From assembly GCA_036840015.1 (NCBI GenBank), contig DAISVV010000001.1, positions 1 through 63,171 on the forward strand: a stretch of DNA of 63,171 nt, written 5' to 3'. This DNA comes from SZUA-430 sp036840015. Its GTDB lineage: Bacteria > Pseudomonadota > Alphaproteobacteria > Micropepsales > Micropepsaceae. The notes beneath the pieces are model-generated. The model ran no database searches, was not told where the DNA came from, and was given only the letters and a program-made list of their open reading frames with translations. Position numbers and translations under genes: made by a program. Shown here in pieces: positions 61,525 to 63,171 of the stretch (the stretch's first letter is position 1; every line of letters starts with the position of its first letter).

Positions 61525-62655
61525 ATGGTTAGCCTCGACGTTTTTGCGGCCGAAAAGCTCGAGGCTGCGGCGGCGCGCTCGCTTTTGCGCCACCTGCCGG
61601 ATCCGGCGGGCGCGGGGATCAATTTCTGTTCGAATGACTATCTCGGGCTGTCGCAGGATCCGCGGCTGGCAGCGGCGGCGCGCGCAGCGCTGGGGCTCCA
61701 CGGCACGGGCGCGGGTGCCTCGCGGCTGGTGACAGGAAACCACAGGCCCTATGTGGAATGCGAGGCGGCCCTGGCGGCACTGAAGTCCACCGAGGCGGCG
61801 CTGGTGTTCGGGTCGGGGTATCTTGCAAATATCGGGACCATTCCCGCGCTTGTGGGGCCGGGGGACATGATCGTTGCCGATGCGCTGTCGCATGCGTGCA
61901 TGATCTCGGGCGCGCGGCTTTCGGGGGCGGAGGTTCTGCTGTTCCGCCACAATGATGCCGTGCATCTCGGCGAAATTCTCAGGACCTACCGGACTGCGTT
62001 TCGCCATTGCCTGGTCCTTACCGAGGGCGTGTTCAGCATGGATGGCGACCTTGCGCCGCTGGCGGACATTGAGGCGCAGGTCCGTGCGCATGACGCCTGG
62101 CTGATGGTCGACGATGCCCACGGGCTTGGCGTGATCGGGGAGGGGCGCGGGGCCGCGCAGGCGGCTGGCGTCGTGCCGGACATCCAGATGGGAACGTTCT
62201 CGAAGGCTGTCGGGTCCTATGGTGGCTATGTCGCCGGCTCGCGGCCGGTGATCGAGATGCTGGTCAACCGGGCACGCAGCCTCGTGTTCTCGACAGGCCT
62301 GCCGCCTGCAGTGGTGGCGGCGACGACGGCTGGGCTTGGCATCATTGCGTCGGACCGGGCGCTGTGCGCGCGTCCGGTGGCGCTTGCCAGCCTGTTCTGC
62401 CGGCTGGCGGACCTGCCGGTGCCCGCATCTGCCATCGTGCCGGTCGTGCTGGGCGAGGCGGCTGCGACGCTCGAGGCTTCGCGTGTACTACAGGCGCAAG
62501 GGTTCCTGGTGCGTGCGATCCGGCCGCCGACCGTGCCTGACGGCACAGCGCGCCTCAGGGTCACGTTCTGCGCCAACCAGAAAGAGGAAGATGTCGTGAG
62601 GCTTGCCACTGCCATTCGTGCGTTGCGGCTCCGGTCCGGAGGGCCTGGCGCATGA
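61525..62655 (+). CDS. bioF: 8-amino-7-oxononanoate synthase
   Basis: PLP enzyme condensing pimeloyl-ACP/CoA with alanine. 376 residues; SNDYLGLSQDPRL and GTGAGASRLVTGNHRPY are family hallmarks. The catalytic base region is VDDAHGLGVIGEGRG, PLP Lys227 is in GTFSKAVGSYGGY. The bioD ATG overlaps its TGA stop by 4 nt. No BioR-type (TTATNNATAA) box was found upstream. Confidence 0.94.
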   Translation: MVSLDVFAAEKLEAAAARSLLRHLPDPAGAGINFCSNDYLGLSQDPRLAAAARAALGLHGTGAGASRLVTGNHRPYVECEAALAALKSTEAALVFGSGYLANIGTIPALVGPGDMIVADALSHACMISGARLSGAEVLLFRHNDAVHLGEILRTYRTAFRHCLVLTEGVFSMDGDLAPLADIEAQVRAHDAWLMVDDAHGLGVIGEGRGAAQAAGVVPDIQMGTFSKAVGSYGGYVAGSRPVIEMLVNRARSLVFSTGLPPAVVAATTAGLGIIASDRALCARPVALASLFCRLADLPVPASAIVPVVLGEAAATLEASRVLQAQGFLVRAIRPPTVPDGTARLRVTFCANQKEEDVVRLATAIRALRLRSGGPGA

Positions 62656-63171
62656 CACCCTGGTTTGTCTCGGCCACCGGCACCGATCTCGGCAAGACCT
62701 ATGCGCTGTGTTCGCTGTTGCAGGCGCTCAGGGATCGTGGCGCGCGGGTCTGCGTGCTGAAGCCGGTGCTCAGCGGGTTCACGGCAGACGACCTTGCGGC
62801 GACCGACAGCGGGCGATTGCTGGCGGCGGCTGGGCATGCGGTGACGCCCGAGAACGTTGCGCGCATCACGCCGTGGCGCTGCGTGCCCCCGCTTTAGCCG
62901 GACATGGCGGCGCAGCGTGCGGGCGTGACGATCTCGCTTGGTGAGGTAAAGGGTTTCTGCACGGCGTCGATGGTGCCGGGGGCGATCCATTTCGTCGAGG
63001 GGGCGGGCGGGATCATGTCACCGCTGGGGTCCGATTTTCTCAATGTTGACCTCGTGCAGGCGCTCGATGCGCGGGTGCTGCTCGTGGCGGGTGGCTATCT
63101 CGGAACGATCAGCCATACGCTGACGGCGCTGGCGGCGCTGGCGCAGCGCGGGATCCGGCCGGGGGCGGTCG
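62652..63171 (+). pseudogene. bioD: dethiobiotin synthetase interrupted by an in-frame TAG, 3' partial
   Basis: Start ATG overlaps bioF. P-loop SATGTDLGKTYALCSLLQAL and KPVLSGF are BioD-like. A TAG at 62895-62897 ends translation after WRCVPPL at 81 residues. The same frame continues with PDMAAQRAGVTISLGEVKG, VEGAGGIMSPL and LVAGGYLGTISHTL up to the window edge, all BioD motifs. Relatives usually have APLSPDMAA there, so one base (TCG to TAG) explains it. TAG is an ordinary stop for other genes here, so recoding is unlikely; a real mutation or sequence error is. Confidence 0.85.

Noticed and set aside
60439..62121. Upstream extension of the bioA reading frame to 980 codons
   Set aside because: The extension is antisense or out of frame over bioB and bioF; BioA conservation and the GTGA overlap fix the start at 60438.
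62895..62897. TAG recoding (suppressor or pyrrolysine-type) in bioD
   Set aside because: TAG terminates nusA, infB, rpsO, sdhB, the SDR and others here; no recoding element was seen.

Overview
This is a high-GC chromosomal segment from an alphaproteobacterium. The support is the gene content: Irr rather than Fur as iron regulator, RegB/RegA, MmcB, a YlxR-L7Ae fusion, FabA/FabB/FabI together, sdhCDA, and the neighbourhoods mutM | ubiE-ubiB-coaBC-dut and rpsT-dnaA-dnaN-recF-gyrB. A Rhodospirillales-like lineage fits, but genus or family cannot be fixed by eye. No rRNA, tRNA, CRISPR, IS element or prophage gene was seen; most of the window is core chromosome.

Layout. 0-11 kb: translation and RNA-processing block (trmB, rimP, nusA, ylxR, infB, rbfA, truB, rpsO, pnp) and a HAD phosphatase. 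11-14 kb: fabA-fabB-fabI on the minus strand, converging on the HAD gene. 14-18 kb: irr, a candidate Irr box, then rubrerythrin, an Fe-S oxidoreductase, a DUF3501 protein and a MoeB/ThiF enzyme, which look like an iron/peroxide-linked unit. 18-23 kb: ABC exporter, PDZ-M48 lipoprotein, RlmI-like methyltransferase and a 2-hydroxyacid dehydrogenase. 23-31 kb: SH3 protein, then the minus-strand run ubiE-ubiB-coaBC-dut-rrf2-cysK, with mutM and a crotonase divergent. 31-39 kb: rpsT, dnaA, dnaN, recF, gyrB and a nitroreductase. 39.5-45 kb: an accessory-looking patch with a TerB-like gene, a decayed 3' remnant of a second RND gene, an intact MMPL/RND exporter, and a divergent ferritin-like di-iron protein behind a striking double palindrome. 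45-52 kb: mmcB, the ankyrin-regB-regA operon, a class A penicillin-binding protein, a DUF45 metallopeptidase, a VOC protein and a second HAD protein. 52-59 kb: sdhCDA separated from sdhB by a 3-ketosphinganine-reductase-like SDR and a lipoprotein M1 aminopeptidase. 59-63 kb: bioB-bioA divergent from bioF-bioD, with an in-frame TAG inside bioD.

The most unusual items are the di-iron protein/RND exporter pair with its two-site operator and neighbouring RND fossil; the irr-rubrerythrin-DUF3501 unit with a near-consensus Irr box; the nested inverted repeats and perfect TATAAT between dnaA and dnaN; the split succinate dehydrogenase locus; and the interrupted bioD. All assignments come from reading motifs and context; no database search was run.
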